A stretch of 64,000 nucleotides of DNA from an uncultured Clostridia bacterium. Its GTDB lineage: Bacteria; Bacillota; Clostridia; TANB77; CAG-508. Each line of letters opens with the position of its first letter. Within the stretch, counting starts at the first letter, position 1. The stretch lies in the NCBI GenBank assembly GCA_934120675.1, contig CAKOUU010000008.1, positions 1-64,000 on the forward strand, written 5' to 3'. Positions 27,410 through 36,097 of this stretch are shown here, in pieces. A program made the position numbers and the translations under genes. The notes beneath the pieces were generated by a model that worked only from the letters and a program-made list of their open reading frames with translations, ran no database searches and was not told the DNA's origin.

Positions 27410-28816
27410 TTATTTACTTTCTTTTATTTTAAGTAAATTTCTTGTTACAATTGCATTGTATATTGCAATTATTACTAGTCCCCAGAATGATATCATTCCA
27501 AAACTGTTAATAGGCACCCATTTTCCGAAACAAAATACTATTGCTATAATGCAAATTGGTAATATTCTATTAAAGAATTTTACATATGTTTCTGTTGTAG
27601 CTTTTCCAACTACATTTTCAACTTCTTCTTTGTTTTGTTTATTTATATTTTTTAGTAACATTGTTGTGAATATATAATCTAGTATTAACATTACAACAAT
27701 TCCACATATTGATTCAATTGATATTGTTACATTTGTGTATCTTACTAATAAAGCATATATTGCTGATAACCCTATAAATGAAATTCCTGCTAATAATCCG
27801 TTTGTTTTATATTTAGCTATTAAAACAACTATTCCTATAACTGAAATTACTGCTACAGCTATTGCTATATTACGCAAGTCTTGCTCTGTTATATCTGATA
27901 ATATATATTGATTTTTTTCTAAGTCATATTTTACTGGTAAATTGCCACTATCTAATACTGTTGCAACATTTTGTGCTTGTGTTACATATCCATTTAATGT
28001 TGATTTGTCTGATGTTGCACTTCCAACTGATAACTGTATTTTTCCAGTTGTAATTGCTTCATCAAAACTTGTTGACATTAATTCTTCGTCATCAATTTTC
28101 ATTGTTATTTTCTTTCCTGTTGTTGATGCACTATCAGTTGTTTTATTTTCTGTATTAGTTGTATTTTCTGTGTTTGTTGCTTTTTCTGAATTTTCAGTTG
28201 ATGTATTTCCTTCTGTTTCGTTTTCAACAGTGTTATTCTCTGTTGTATTATTTTCAGATTTTACATATGTTTTGCTTATATCTTCTAGCTTTTTCTTTCC
28301 ATCTTTATTAAAAGCTATTTCCAAATATACTGATGTTCCTGATGATGTTGTGTTATATAATACACTTGAAGACTTTATATCATCATTATTCATTAATACT
28401 TCTTTTGTTTCACTATCTAATATTTCGAATTTTCCTACTGTAGTCAAATTACTTACTATAGTGTCTGTATTTGAACCTTCTGGTACTTCTATAATCATTT
28501 CTCCCGTTGCTTTATTTAAAGAAATATTATATTCTTGTACATCTAATTTTTTTAATCTTCTTTCTATTACTTTTTTTGCTTTATTATAATTTTCTTCTGT
28601 TTTTGTTTCGTCAGAATTTTTTGAATTTAAAGCCAATTTTATTGTTCTTGCTCCATTTAATTCCATTGCATATGTGTAGTCTTTAACTATATTAGACATT
28701 TGATTTTTATTTTGTTTATATATTCCAAAAAATCCTACCATTGATACTAAAACAATTAGTAATATAATTGTTAATATCTTTATTGTTTTCATTACATTTT
28801 TTCTTTCTTTTTTCAT
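27410..28816 (-). CDS. secD: protein translocase subunit SecD
   Basis: 468 aa, with an N-terminal span (about 11-30), an extracytoplasmic region including KVIERRLKKLDVQEY and the VGKFEILD motif, a Thr/Asn/Glu-rich insert (about 195-235), the TTGKIQLSVGSATSD segment and a C-terminal bundle of spans. SecD lacks some usual length. It is paired with secF 67 nt downstream. The low-complexity TENTTNTEN insert may vary between strains. Confidence 0.85.
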   Translation of the reverse strand: MKKERKNVMKTIKILTIILLIVLVSMVGFFGIYKQNKNQMSNIVKDYTYAMELNGARTIKLALNSKNSDETKTEENYNKAKKVIERRLKKLDVQEYNISLNKATGEMIIEVPEGSNTDTIVSNLTTVGKFEILDSETKEVLMNNDDIKSSSVLYNTTSSGTSVYLEIAFNKDGKKKLEDISKTYVKSENNTTENNTVENETEGNTSTENSEKATNTENTTNTENKTTDSASTTGKKITMKIDDEELMSTSFDEAITTGKIQLSVGSATSDKSTLNGYVTQAQNVATVLDSGNLPVKYDLEKNQYILSDITEQDLRNIAIAVAVISVIGIVVLIAKYKTNGLLAGISFIGLSAIYALLVRYTNVTISIESICGIVVMLILDYIFTTMLLKNINKQNKEEVENVVGKATTETYVKFFNRILPICIIAIVFCFGKWVPINSFGMISFWGLVIIAIYNAIVTRNLLKIKESK

Positions 28817-28911
28817 TTTACAAATCCCTCACTTTGCTCGTTTATTGTCGTCCAAAATCTTTTAATTTTGTATTCCAACTATTTAAATTTTTGTTTAGTA
28901 TTTATTTAGTA

Positions 28912-29571
28912 TTATAATAATTTTGTATCATTTATTATTAGTTCAAACCATATTTTTAAATATTTTGCTGCATATTTGCACATCATTGTTCTTTCCATAA
29001 ATATTTCAAAGTAATCTAATACTGGGCATATTTTTGTATCTATTGTTAAATTTAGTTTTATTTTTCTTTCTTTTTCATCCATGATTAAATCTGCATTTGT
29101 TACGGCATAATTTACTCTATCGTGAATATCAAATGTTGATAAATTTTTGTTCACCACCCTATCTCTGTGTACGTCTGATTTGTCTGCTAATATTAGTGCA
29201 GCTGATATGTCACTTACTGCCGTTCCTGTTTTTTCGTCATGGTTTCCTATTGCCATCATTATTTCTGTTATTTCTTCTATTGGCATTCCCATTTCTTTTA
29301 AAATGTTGTATGCAAGTATTGCCCCTGTGTGTGCATGGTCTACTCTGTTTACACAGTTTCCTATGTCATGCATATACCCAGCAATTCTTGTTAGTTCAAC
29401 TGTTCTTTCTGGATAGCCTAATTTTTCTAGTATGTCTCCTGCTCTTTTTGATACTATTGATATGTGTCTGTGTCCATGTTCTGTGTATCCTATTGCATTT
29501 AGTTGTTTTTGTGCTCCTCTTATTAGAGCATCTAACTCTTTGTTTTCTTTAATATCTTTTAAAGTTATCAT
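28912..29571 (-). CDS. HD-domain metal-dependent phosphohydrolase
   Basis: 219 aa. The HD motif AGYMHDIGN (near 66) follows the upstream histidine in HGHRHI, and later GNHDEKTG and ADKSDVHRD complete the HD-fold metal site. Such enzymes hydrolyse nucleotides or phosphoesters; the substrate is unknown. It lies upstream of secD/secF on the same strand, 95 nt before secD. The ribosome binding site is AGGAGGG. Confidence 0.85.
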   Translation of the reverse strand: MITLKDIKENKELDALIRGAQKQLNAIGYTEHGHRHISIVSKRAGDILEKLGYPERTVELTRIAGYMHDIGNCVNRVDHAHTGAILAYNILKEMGMPIEEITEIMMAIGNHDEKTGTAVSDISAALILADKSDVHRDRVVNKNLSTFDIHDRVNYAVTNADLIMDEKERKIKLNLTIDTKICPVLDYFEIFMERTMMCKYAAKYLKIWFELIINDTKLL

Positions 29572-29709
29572 TTGTTCCCTCCTTTTTGTCTTTCTAGATT
29601 TTATATTAATTTAGTAAAAATATCAACTGTTTTTTGTGAATTTTTGATATTTATTTGTTAATCTAATAATTAAAGTAAATAACTGCTATAATAAAAAATT
29701 CATTTTCTC

Positions 29710-29738
29710 TTGTATTTTATGTCAATATCTGTTATAAT
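29710..29738 (+). promoter_or_regulatory. promoter of the 69-aa gene
   Basis: TTGTAT, 17 nt, TATAAT. Confidence 0.65.
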
Positions 29739-29802
29739 TTAATTAGGTTATATTTAACCATTTTACCAATAAACAGTTATTTTTTTTAATGGAGGATTCA
29801 TT

Positions 29803-30012
29803 ATGAGAGTATCAATTTATGAACTTTACACAAAGCCTATTAAAAGATTACAGGCTCGGTTCTCGAGAAACTGTTCATTAGAATTATCTAATGGAAGAAC
29901 TGTTGAATTCCAGAAAGGCCTGCATACAGGTTCTGCTGAACTACCACCAGGCCGTATGTCAAAAACAGAAGAACAGGAATATATTCATGCTCAAATGTTA
30001 ATGGGAATTTAA
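29803..30012 (+). CDS. small hypothetical protein
   Basis: A 69-aa, soluble, basic protein starting MRVSIYELYTKPIKRLQ with GRTVEFQKGLHTG in the middle. The ribosome binding site GGAGG lies 7 nt before the ATG. A single-gene unit with its own promoter and terminator, opposite to its neighbours. No family recognised. Confidence 0.65.
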   Translation: MRVSIYELYTKPIKRLQARFSRNCSLELSNGRTVEFQKGLHTGSAELPPGRMSKTEEQEYIHAQMLMGI

Positions 30013-30016
30013 TTCA

Positions 30017-30050
30017 AAGAATGCTATCTACAAATGTGGATAGCATTCTT
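30017..30050 (+). terminator. terminator of the 69-aa gene
   Basis: AAGAATGCTATC pairs with GATAGCATTCTT, then GCTTTTTT. Confidence 0.8.
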
Positions 30051-30138
30051 GCTTTTTTATGATTTTCAACAAAACAATAATTTTTCACCTTAATAAAAAC
30101 AAAAATCAAAGTAATCTTATTACTCTGATTCTTATTTA

Positions 30139-30212
<74 letters not shown>

Positions 30213-30256
30213 AACTATGAAATTGTTATCAGTTTTCCACATATTATAAATAAATG

Positions 30257-30330
<74 letters not shown>

Positions 30331-30350
30331 ATTGTTCCTGACAGTTATAG

Positions 30351-30379
30351 ATTATAAATGATTTTCTTATAACTGTCAA
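30351..30379 (-). promoter_or_regulatory. promoter of the tRNA-Gly pair
   Basis: On the minus strand TTGACA (30374-30379), 17 nt, TATAAT (30351-30356), about 20 nt before the mature tRNA. An 11-bp inverted repeat TGACAGTTATA/TATAACTGTCA spans it. Confidence 0.8.
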
Positions 30380-30439
30380 GACTTTTTTGAAAATATTTTA
30401 AATTTTTTTATATTTTTTATCTTCAGTTTTTATTCTCTT

Positions 30440-32077
30440 TTAATACATTCCATCCATTCCTGCTGCACCCATTCCATTATCATGACCACAATGACAGTCT
30501 TTTTCTGGAATATCTGCAACTAGACTTTCTGTTGTGATAACCATTGATGCAATTGATGCTGCATTTTGCAAAGCACTTCTTGTAACTTTTGTTGGATCAA
30601 CAATTCCTGATTTTTTCATATCAACATATTCTTCTTTACTTGCATCAAATCCTACACCAACTTCTGATTTTTTAACATTATCAGCAATTACTGCTGGTTC
30701 TAATCCTGCATTTCTTGCTATTTGTTTTACAGGTTCTTCTAATGCTTTTAATACTATTGTTGCACCTAATTTTTCTCCACCTGTTAATTCATTTACTGTT
30801 TTTTCAACTGCTGGCGCTACATTTATTAATGCTGTTCCACCACCTGCAACTATACCTTCTTCAACTGCTGCTTTTGTTGCAGAAAGTGCATCTTCAATTC
30901 TTAATTTTTTATCTTTCATTTCTGTTTCAGTAGCTGCACCAACTTCAATTACAGCAACTCCTCCAGCCATTTTAGCAAGTCTTTCTTGTAATCCTTCTTT
31001 ATCATATTCGCTCTTTGTTTCATTTATTTGAGCTTTTATTTGTCCAACTCTATCTGCTATTTGTTGTTTATCTCCTGCTCCGTCAACAATTATAGTATTT
31101 TCTTTTTGAACTTTTACTTGTCTTGCTCTACCTAATTGTTCAATTTGTGTATCTTTTAATTCAAGTCCTAAGTCTGATGTTATAACTTCCCCACCTGTTA
31201 AAATTGCGATATCTTGAAGCATTGCTTTTCTCTTATCACCAAATCCTGGAGCTTTTACAGCTACAACATTTAATACACCTCTTAATTTATTAAGCACTAA
31301 TGTTGAAAGTGCTTCTCCTTCTATGTCGTCACAAATTATTACTAATTTTCCTGATTGTTGCATCAAGTTTTCTAATAATGGTAATATTTCTTGAATATTA
31401 CTTATTTTTTTATCTGTAATTAAGATGTATGGATTATCAACAACTGCTTCCATTTTTTCTGTATCTGTTACCATGTATGGAGAAACATATCCTTTGTCAA
31501 ATTGCATACCTTCAACCACATTTAATTCTGTATTTGATGTTTTTGATTCTTCAATTGTGATAACTCCGTCTTTTGAAACTTTTTCCATAGCTTCTGCAAT
31601 TAATTCTCCAACTTCATCATTATTTGCAGAAATGCTTGCAACTCTTGCTATATCTTCTTTTCCATTTACTGGAACACTTATTTTTTTCAATTCTTCAACT
31701 GCTGAATTAACTGCTTTGTCAATTCCTCTTTTCATTGCCATTGGGTCAGCTCCAGCAGCTACGTTTTTAACTCCTTCTTTAATCATACTTTGAGCCAAAA
31801 CTGTTGCTGTTGTAGTACCATCACCAGCAACATCATTTGTTTTTTCTGATACTTCTTTTACAAGTCTTGCTCCCATATTTTCAAATTTATCTTCTAATTC
31901 TATATCTTTAGCTATTGTAACACCATCATTTGTAATTAGTGGTGCTCCAAAGCTTTTGTCTAATACAACATTTCTTCCTTTTGGTCCTAATGTAACTTTA
32001 ACTGTATCAGCTAATTTATTAACTCCTTCTAATAAAGACTTTCTTGCATCTTCTCCAAATTTTATTTGTTTTGCCAT
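30440..32077 (-). CDS. groEL: chaperonin GroEL
   Basis: The 60-kDa folding chaperone, 545 aa. Characteristic segments are the ATP site VTLGPKGRNVVLDKSFG (near 27-43), VAGDGTTTATVLAQ (near 84-97), AAVEEGIVAGGGTAL (near 404) and a C-terminal GM-containing tail, here with a histidine/cysteine stretch CHCGHDNGMGAAG. Cotranscribed after groES; a GGGACG repeat lies in the gap between them. Confidence 0.98.
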   Translation of the reverse strand: MAKQIKFGEDARKSLLEGVNKLADTVKVTLGPKGRNVVLDKSFGAPLITNDGVTIAKDIELEDKFENMGARLVKEVSEKTNDVAGDGTTTATVLAQSMIKEGVKNVAAGADPMAMKRGIDKAVNSAVEELKKISVPVNGKEDIARVASISANNDEVGELIAEAMEKVSKDGVITIEESKTSNTELNVVEGMQFDKGYVSPYMVTDTEKMEAVVDNPYILITDKKISNIQEILPLLENLMQQSGKLVIICDDIEGEALSTLVLNKLRGVLNVVAVKAPGFGDKRKAMLQDIAILTGGEVITSDLGLELKDTQIEQLGRARQVKVQKENTIIVDGAGDKQQIADRVGQIKAQINETKSEYDKEGLQERLAKMAGGVAVIEVGAATETEMKDKKLRIEDALSATKAAVEEGIVAGGGTALINVAPAVEKTVNELTGGEKLGATIVLKALEEPVKQIARNAGLEPAVIADNVKKSEVGVGFDASKEEYVDMKKSGIVDPTKVTRSALQNAASIASMVITTESLVADIPEKDCHCGHDNGMGAAGMDGMY

Positions 32078-32099
32078 TTTAAATTTCCTCCTAACTTTC

Positions 32100-32240
32100 C
32101 GGGATTAAGGGACGTTCCTTCAAATTCCCTTTTTCGTTGAATCAATGGGGACGTTCTTAAATTGGTTCAAATTACTAAATTTTTATATTTTTTATTTTTC
32201 CTAAATATGAACCAATTTAAGAACGTCCCCATTGGTTCAA
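32100..32240. repeat. GGGACGTTC-type palindromes between groES and groEL
   Basis: A 34-bp inverted repeat (32137-32170 with 32207-32240) carries TCAATGGGGACGTTCTTAAA. A smaller GGGATTAAGGGACGTTCC...TTCCC copy (32100-32129) lies next to it. The whole groES-groEL gap is made of these repeats. Confidence 0.85.
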
Positions 32241-32243
32241 CTT

Positions 32244-32525
32244 CTATTCAACAATTGCTAAAATATCATCTTGTTTTACTATTAAATATTCTGTTCCTTC
32301 GTATTTTACTTCTGTTCCAGAATATTTACTTACTATTATATTGTCTCCTTTTTTTACATACATTTCTTCATTTTTTCCGTCTATTTTTTCTCCTGGTCCT
32401 ACTTCTATTACTTCTGCGATTTGTGGTTTTTCTTGTGCACTGCTTGCTAAGATTATTCCACTTTTTGTTGTTTCTTCGCCTTCTTTCATTTTTATTAATA
32501 CTCTACTTCCTAATGGTTTAATCAT
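32244..32525 (-). CDS. groES: co-chaperonin GroES
   Basis: The 10-kDa lid of GroEL, 93 aa, starting MIKPLGSRVLIK. The mobile loop (EGEETTKSGIILASSAQEK) lies near 14-32 and GDNIIVSKYSGTEVKYEG near 66-83. The ribosome binding site GAAGGAGG fixes this start; a longer frame upstream is not translated in the family. Confidence 0.97.
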   Translation of the reverse strand: MIKPLGSRVLIKMKEGEETTKSGIILASSAQEKPQIAEVIEVGPGEKIDGKNEEMYVKKGDNIIVSKYSGTEVKYEGTEYLIVKQDDILAIVE

Positions 32526-32575
32526 GATATTACCTCCTTCAATTTTTCCATTTAAGAATGTTTTACTTTTTATTT

Positions 32576-32602
32576 TTAGCACTCTTTTTGTTTAACTGCT
32601 AA
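32576..32602 (-). promoter_or_regulatory. CIRCE operator (groESL)
   Basis: TTAGCACTC-N9-AACTGCTAA: one arm is consensus, the other differs at two positions. It lies between the promoter and groES. CIRCE is the HrcA binding site; hrcA is in this window. Confidence 0.92.
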
Positions 32603-32604
32603 TA

Positions 32605-32645
32605 ATTTATACCTTTTTTTAGCAATTGTCAATAGAGTTTGCTAA
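32605..32645 (-). promoter_or_regulatory. groESL promoter with second CIRCE-like dyad
   Basis: On the minus strand TTGACA (32627-32632) precedes a TATAAA-type -10. A 27-bp dyad TTAGCAATT-N9-GTTTGCTAA (32619-32645) overlaps the -35 box with the same size and arm layout as CIRCE. The hrcA promoter has the same pair. Confidence 0.65.
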
Positions 32646-32763
32646 AATTCACATAAAATTCACATTTGACTATATATTATATGTCTATTTTAATTTTTAT
32701 AGAACGTTTTTATAAATTAACTTTTTATTTTATATTTTTTTAATAGTTTGCCTTTAAGTCAAA

Positions 32764-32796
32764 GAAAAAGAGCCCAGAATTCTCTAAGCTCTTTGA
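32764..32796 (-). terminator. terminator of the 164-aa gene
   Basis: AAAGAGC and GCTCTTT enclose GAATTC-containing arms; on the minus strand it is followed by TTTTTC. Confidence 0.65.
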
Positions 32797-32804
32797 TGGA
32801 GGCT

Positions 32805-33299
32805 TTATGCTTTTATATAAGTCTCTCCCTTTAAACCCAATTTTTGAGTTAGGCTGGTTAATGATCTTTGTGAAGAAATTGTATATTGTTGATATTTTTC
32901 ATATATATACAATTCTATTTGCTCATAAGGTCTAGTTGGACCTTTACCAGCCCAATATTTCATCCCCATCCCAATTACAGTTCTTGGGAGTCCGTATATC
33001 GTGTTTAGCCTTTTCCTTTTTAGATTCTCTCCTTCAATCTTCTCGACAACAAAATAGTTGTACTGAGAATTTTCTTTTGGGAGCTCCTCTCTTAAAAACC
33101 TTTTCTTTTTCCTTTTTTCACTTGACGTTATGTTGTCGTACTGACTTATTATACAGTCAATCTCATCTTCCATAAAAGACCGGATTACTAATCCATTTTC
33201 TATGTCCATAAAAAAGATTTGTTGTTCTCCTGTATCGCCATCCTCAATGATTATCTCATTTTCGGTTGTGTAGTAATTGTCATTTGGATTTTTTTTCAT
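32805..33299 (-). CDS. hypothetical protein, 164 aa
   Basis: A soluble protein starting MKKNPNDNYYTTENEI. The N-terminal half is acidic and the middle is basic (EKRKKKRFLREELP). The GGAGG in front of this methionine rules out the ATG five codons upstream, which overlaps it. No family recognised. Single-gene unit with terminator. Confidence 0.65.
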   Translation of the reverse strand: MKKNPNDNYYTTENEIIIEDGDTGEQQIFFMDIENGLVIRSFMEDEIDCIISQYDNITSSEKRKKKRFLREELPKENSQYNYFVVEKIEGENLKRKRLNTIYGLPRTVIGMGMKYWAGKGPTRPYEQIELYIYEKYQQYTISSQRSLTSLTQKLGLKGETYIKA

Positions 33300-33392
33300 T
33301 TGTATTACCTCCATAAATATATAATTTTTATTATGTTTTAATTATAGCATATTCCCACAGAATTTGCAAATTATGTAAATTTCATACAACAA

Positions 33393-35000
33393 TTATCTAG
33401 ATTTTGCAACCCTTACCAATTCAACAAACAATGGAGCAGGTCTATTAGGTCTAGACTTCAACTCTGGATGGAACTGACCTGCAATAAAAAATGGATGTTC
33501 TTTTTGAGAAAGTTCAACAATTTCAACCAATTCGCCATCTGGAGAAGTACCAGAACAAATTAAACCTGCATTTTCAAGCCTTTCTTTATAATCATTATTA
33601 TACTCAAAACGATGTCTATGTCTTTCTGCAATTTCAGTTGTACCATAAACTTTTTCTGCCAATGTTCCTTCTTTAATAACACATGGATAACTTCCAAGTC
33701 TCATAGTTCCACCTTTTTTATTAACTGATTTTTGATTTTCCATTATATGAATTACTTGATTTTTTGATTTTTCGTCAAATTCTTGTGAATTTGCATCTTT
33801 TAATCCTAGCACATCTCTTGCATATTCAACAACCGCCATTTGCATTCCTAGGCAAATTCCCAAAAATGGTATTTTGTTTTCTCTTGCATATTTAATTGTT
33901 TCAATTTTTCCTTCTATTCCTCTATTTCCAAATCCACCTGGAACAACAATTCCCTGAAATTCTTTAAGCATTTCATCTGCAGTATCTTTTGTTATTTTTT
34001 CTGCATCTATTAATTTAATTTCTGTTTCCACATCATTTGCAAATCCTGCATGTTTAATGCTTTCAATTACTGATATATATGAATCTTCTAATTTAATATA
34101 TTTTCCAACTATTGCTATTTTAACTTTATTGTTTTTGTCTATTTTTCTTATTTTTTCTATCATTTCTTCCCATTTTCTGTTGTCTGGTATATATCTATCC
34201 AATTTCAAATGGTTACAAACTTCTCTTGCTAATCCCTCTTCTTCAAGCATTAGTGGTACAGCATATAAGCAGTCAGCAGTTTTATTTTGAATTACACTTG
34301 TCTTTCTAACATTGCAAAATAAAGCCAATTTTTCTCTTATATTGTCTGGTATATCTTGTTCTGTTCTACATACTAAAATATCTGGTATAATTCCATAACT
34401 TTGTAATTCTTTTACTGAATGTTGTGTTGGTTTTGATTTTATTTCATTTGACCCAAATATATATGGCAATAATGTTACATGGATAAAACATACATCTTCG
34501 GGATTTTTTTCTAATCCTACTTGTCTAATTGCTTCAATTATTGAAAGCCCTTCAATGTCTCCTACTGTTCCACCTACTTCAGAAATTACTATATCTGTGT
34601 CTGTATTTTCAAATCCATATATTTTTTCTTTTATTTGATTTGTAATATGTGGAATTACTTGTACTGTTTTTCCTAAATAATCTCCTCTTCTTTCTTTTTC
34701 TATTACTTCTGAATATATTTTTCCCATTGTGATGCTTGAATTTTTTGTTAAGTTTTCATTTATAAATCTTTCATAATGTCCTAAATCTAAGTCTGTTTCT
34801 GCTCCATCGTCTGTTACAAAAACTTCTCCATGTTCATATGGGTTCATTGTTCCTGGGTCTACATTGATATATGGGTCGAATTTTTGTATTGTTACCTTAT
34901 ATCCTCTATTTTTTAATAATCTCCCTAGTGATGCTGCTGTTATCCCTTTTCCTAATCCTGATACAACTCCGCCTGTTACAAATATGTACTTTGTATTCAT
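33393..35000 (-). CDS. pyrG: CTP synthase
   Basis: PyrG aminates UTP to CTP with glutamine. The synthetase domain starts TKYIFVTGGVVSGLGKGI and has the DPYINVDPGTMNPYEHGEVFV block (near 42-62). The amidotransferase domain has the oxyanion GGFGNRGIEGK, the nucleophile elbow FLGICLGMQ (near 378) and QFHPE (near 515). The length of 535 aa is standard. A hairpin before the ribosome binding site suggests leader control. Confidence 0.98.
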   Translation of the reverse strand: MNTKYIFVTGGVVSGLGKGITAASLGRLLKNRGYKVTIQKFDPYINVDPGTMNPYEHGEVFVTDDGAETDLDLGHYERFINENLTKNSSITMGKIYSEVIEKERRGDYLGKTVQVIPHITNQIKEKIYGFENTDTDIVISEVGGTVGDIEGLSIIEAIRQVGLEKNPEDVCFIHVTLLPYIFGSNEIKSKPTQHSVKELQSYGIIPDILVCRTEQDIPDNIREKLALFCNVRKTSVIQNKTADCLYAVPLMLEEEGLAREVCNHLKLDRYIPDNRKWEEMIEKIRKIDKNNKVKIAIVGKYIKLEDSYISVIESIKHAGFANDVETEIKLIDAEKITKDTADEMLKEFQGIVVPGGFGNRGIEGKIETIKYARENKIPFLGICLGMQMAVVEYARDVLGLKDANSQEFDEKSKNQVIHIMENQKSVNKKGGTMRLGSYPCVIKEGTLAEKVYGTTEIAERHRHRFEYNNDYKERLENAGLICSGTSPDGELVEIVELSQKEHPFFIAGQFHPELKSRPNRPAPLFVELVRVAKSR

Positions 35001-35014
35001 TTTTTCCTCCTCCT

Positions 35015-35065
35015 AAAAAAACCAGAATTAAGATTTTGTACGCAGTGCAAACTGCTACAAAATCT
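35015..35065 (-). promoter_or_regulatory. pyrG leader hairpin with distal T run
   Basis: On the minus strand AGATTTTGTA-GCAGT pairs with ACTGC-G-TACAAAATCT (one bulge). A run of seven T follows after 9 nt, just before the ribosome binding site. It might be an attenuator, though the gap is larger than in normal terminators. Confidence 0.4.
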
Positions 35066-35139
35066 GATTTTTGCCATATTTATCTTCTACAGAAAGCTAT
35101 CATACTATGATATCCTTCCTAGAATATAAAAATAAAAAA

Positions 35140-35183
35140 AGATTAAAAAAATTTTCCGGCAAATGCGGTTTTTTTTTTAATCT
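35140..35183 (-). terminator. terminator downstream of the cyclophilin gene
   Basis: AGATTAAAAAA and TTTTTTAATCT arms with an inner CCG/CGG pair are followed by TTTTTTTATTTTT on the minus strand. Confidence 0.6.
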
Positions 35184-35194
35184 ATTATTATTTT

Positions 35195-35223
35195 AACACT
35201 TGCCTTTTTATTTGGCAAGTGTT
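35195..35223 (+). terminator. hairpin with plus-strand T tract
   Basis: AACACTTGCC pairs perfectly with GGCAAGTGTT and is followed by TTTCTTTTT on the plus strand only. No plus-strand gene precedes it, so its transcript is unexplained. Confidence 0.55.
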
Positions 35224-35288
35224 TTTCTTTTTATTTTATTTTTTTGTTACAATTTGGTTACAATTTACATCAGTCCATTAAATGTAAC

Positions 35289-36065
35289 TTATTGTTGCCC
35301 AACTCCATATTGTTTATATAACCATGATGTATAATCAAATGGTGTTAAAGTATCTGGCATACCATAATCAACTCCGTATGTTTCAACTTTTATAGATGTA
35401 ACTTTTGGTGGATTTACTGGTGTACTAACTTCTGCATTTTCTTTATTTTCTTGTCCTTCAGCAGCTTTAACTTCAACATTTTCAATTTGATGTACAACAT
35501 CTAGGCCTTCTATAACTTTACCAAATGCAGCATAATATCCATTTAGGTTTGTATTTTCTTTAGTCATTATGAAGAATTGTGAACATCCTGAGTTATAAGA
35601 TTCTTCTTTTAAACTTGAAGAATATTGTGTATAATCAGCTCTAGCCATTGCAACTGTTCCTTCTTCAAATTTTATTGTATTTGTAACTCCATTTGATAGA
35701 AATTCACCTTTTATTGAATAATCTTTATCTTCTCCACCATCTTTTAAATCACTCAATTTAGCACCTGTTGTTCCATCTCCATCTTTTGAACCAGTTTGAA
35801 TCATAAAATCTTTTACTATTCTATGAAATGTTGTTCCATCATAAAATCCTCTGTTTGCTAATGTTATAAAGTTTGCTACCGCTTCTGGTGCTTGGTCTGG
35901 ATATAATTCCATTTTAATTGTTCCAAAATTTTCTACTTCCATTGTTGCTACTGGATTTTGACTTTTGAATGTTACTTTTTTATAATATCCAAATCCAACA
36001 ACTCCTATTAATACTATTATAGCTATCATTGCTACTATCCAAATAATTTTTCCTACGTTTTTCAT
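35289..36065 (-). CDS. membrane-anchored cyclophilin-type peptidyl-prolyl isomerase
   Basis: 258 aa. An N-terminal anchor (about 7-27) has no lipobox. The cyclophilin domain (about 38-205) shows NFITLANRGFYDGTTFHRIVKDFMIQ, GSKDGDGT and SQFFIMT with GYYAAFGKVIEG. It would assist folding of exported proteins outside the membrane. Its start lies 32 nt after the disA stop codon; it may be cotranscribed with radA-disA. Confidence 0.9.
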   Translation of the reverse strand: MKNVGKIIWIVAMIAIIVLIGVVGFGYYKKVTFKSQNPVATMEVENFGTIKMELYPDQAPEAVANFITLANRGFYDGTTFHRIVKDFMIQTGSKDGDGTTGAKLSDLKDGGEDKDYSIKGEFLSNGVTNTIKFEEGTVAMARADYTQYSSSLKEESYNSGCSQFFIMTKENTNLNGYYAAFGKVIEGLDVVHQIENVEVKAAEGQENKENAEVSTPVNPPKVTSIKVETYGVDYGMPDTLTPFDYTSWLYKQYGVGQQ

Positions 36066-36097
36066 TTTTTAACTATTTCTCCCTTCGCTTTTTTATT

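Noticed and set aside
30331..30385. Inverted repeat TGACAGTTATA/TATAACTGTCA as groEL terminator
   Set aside because: No T run on the minus strand; the -35 and -10 boxes of the tRNA-Gly promoter lie inside it.
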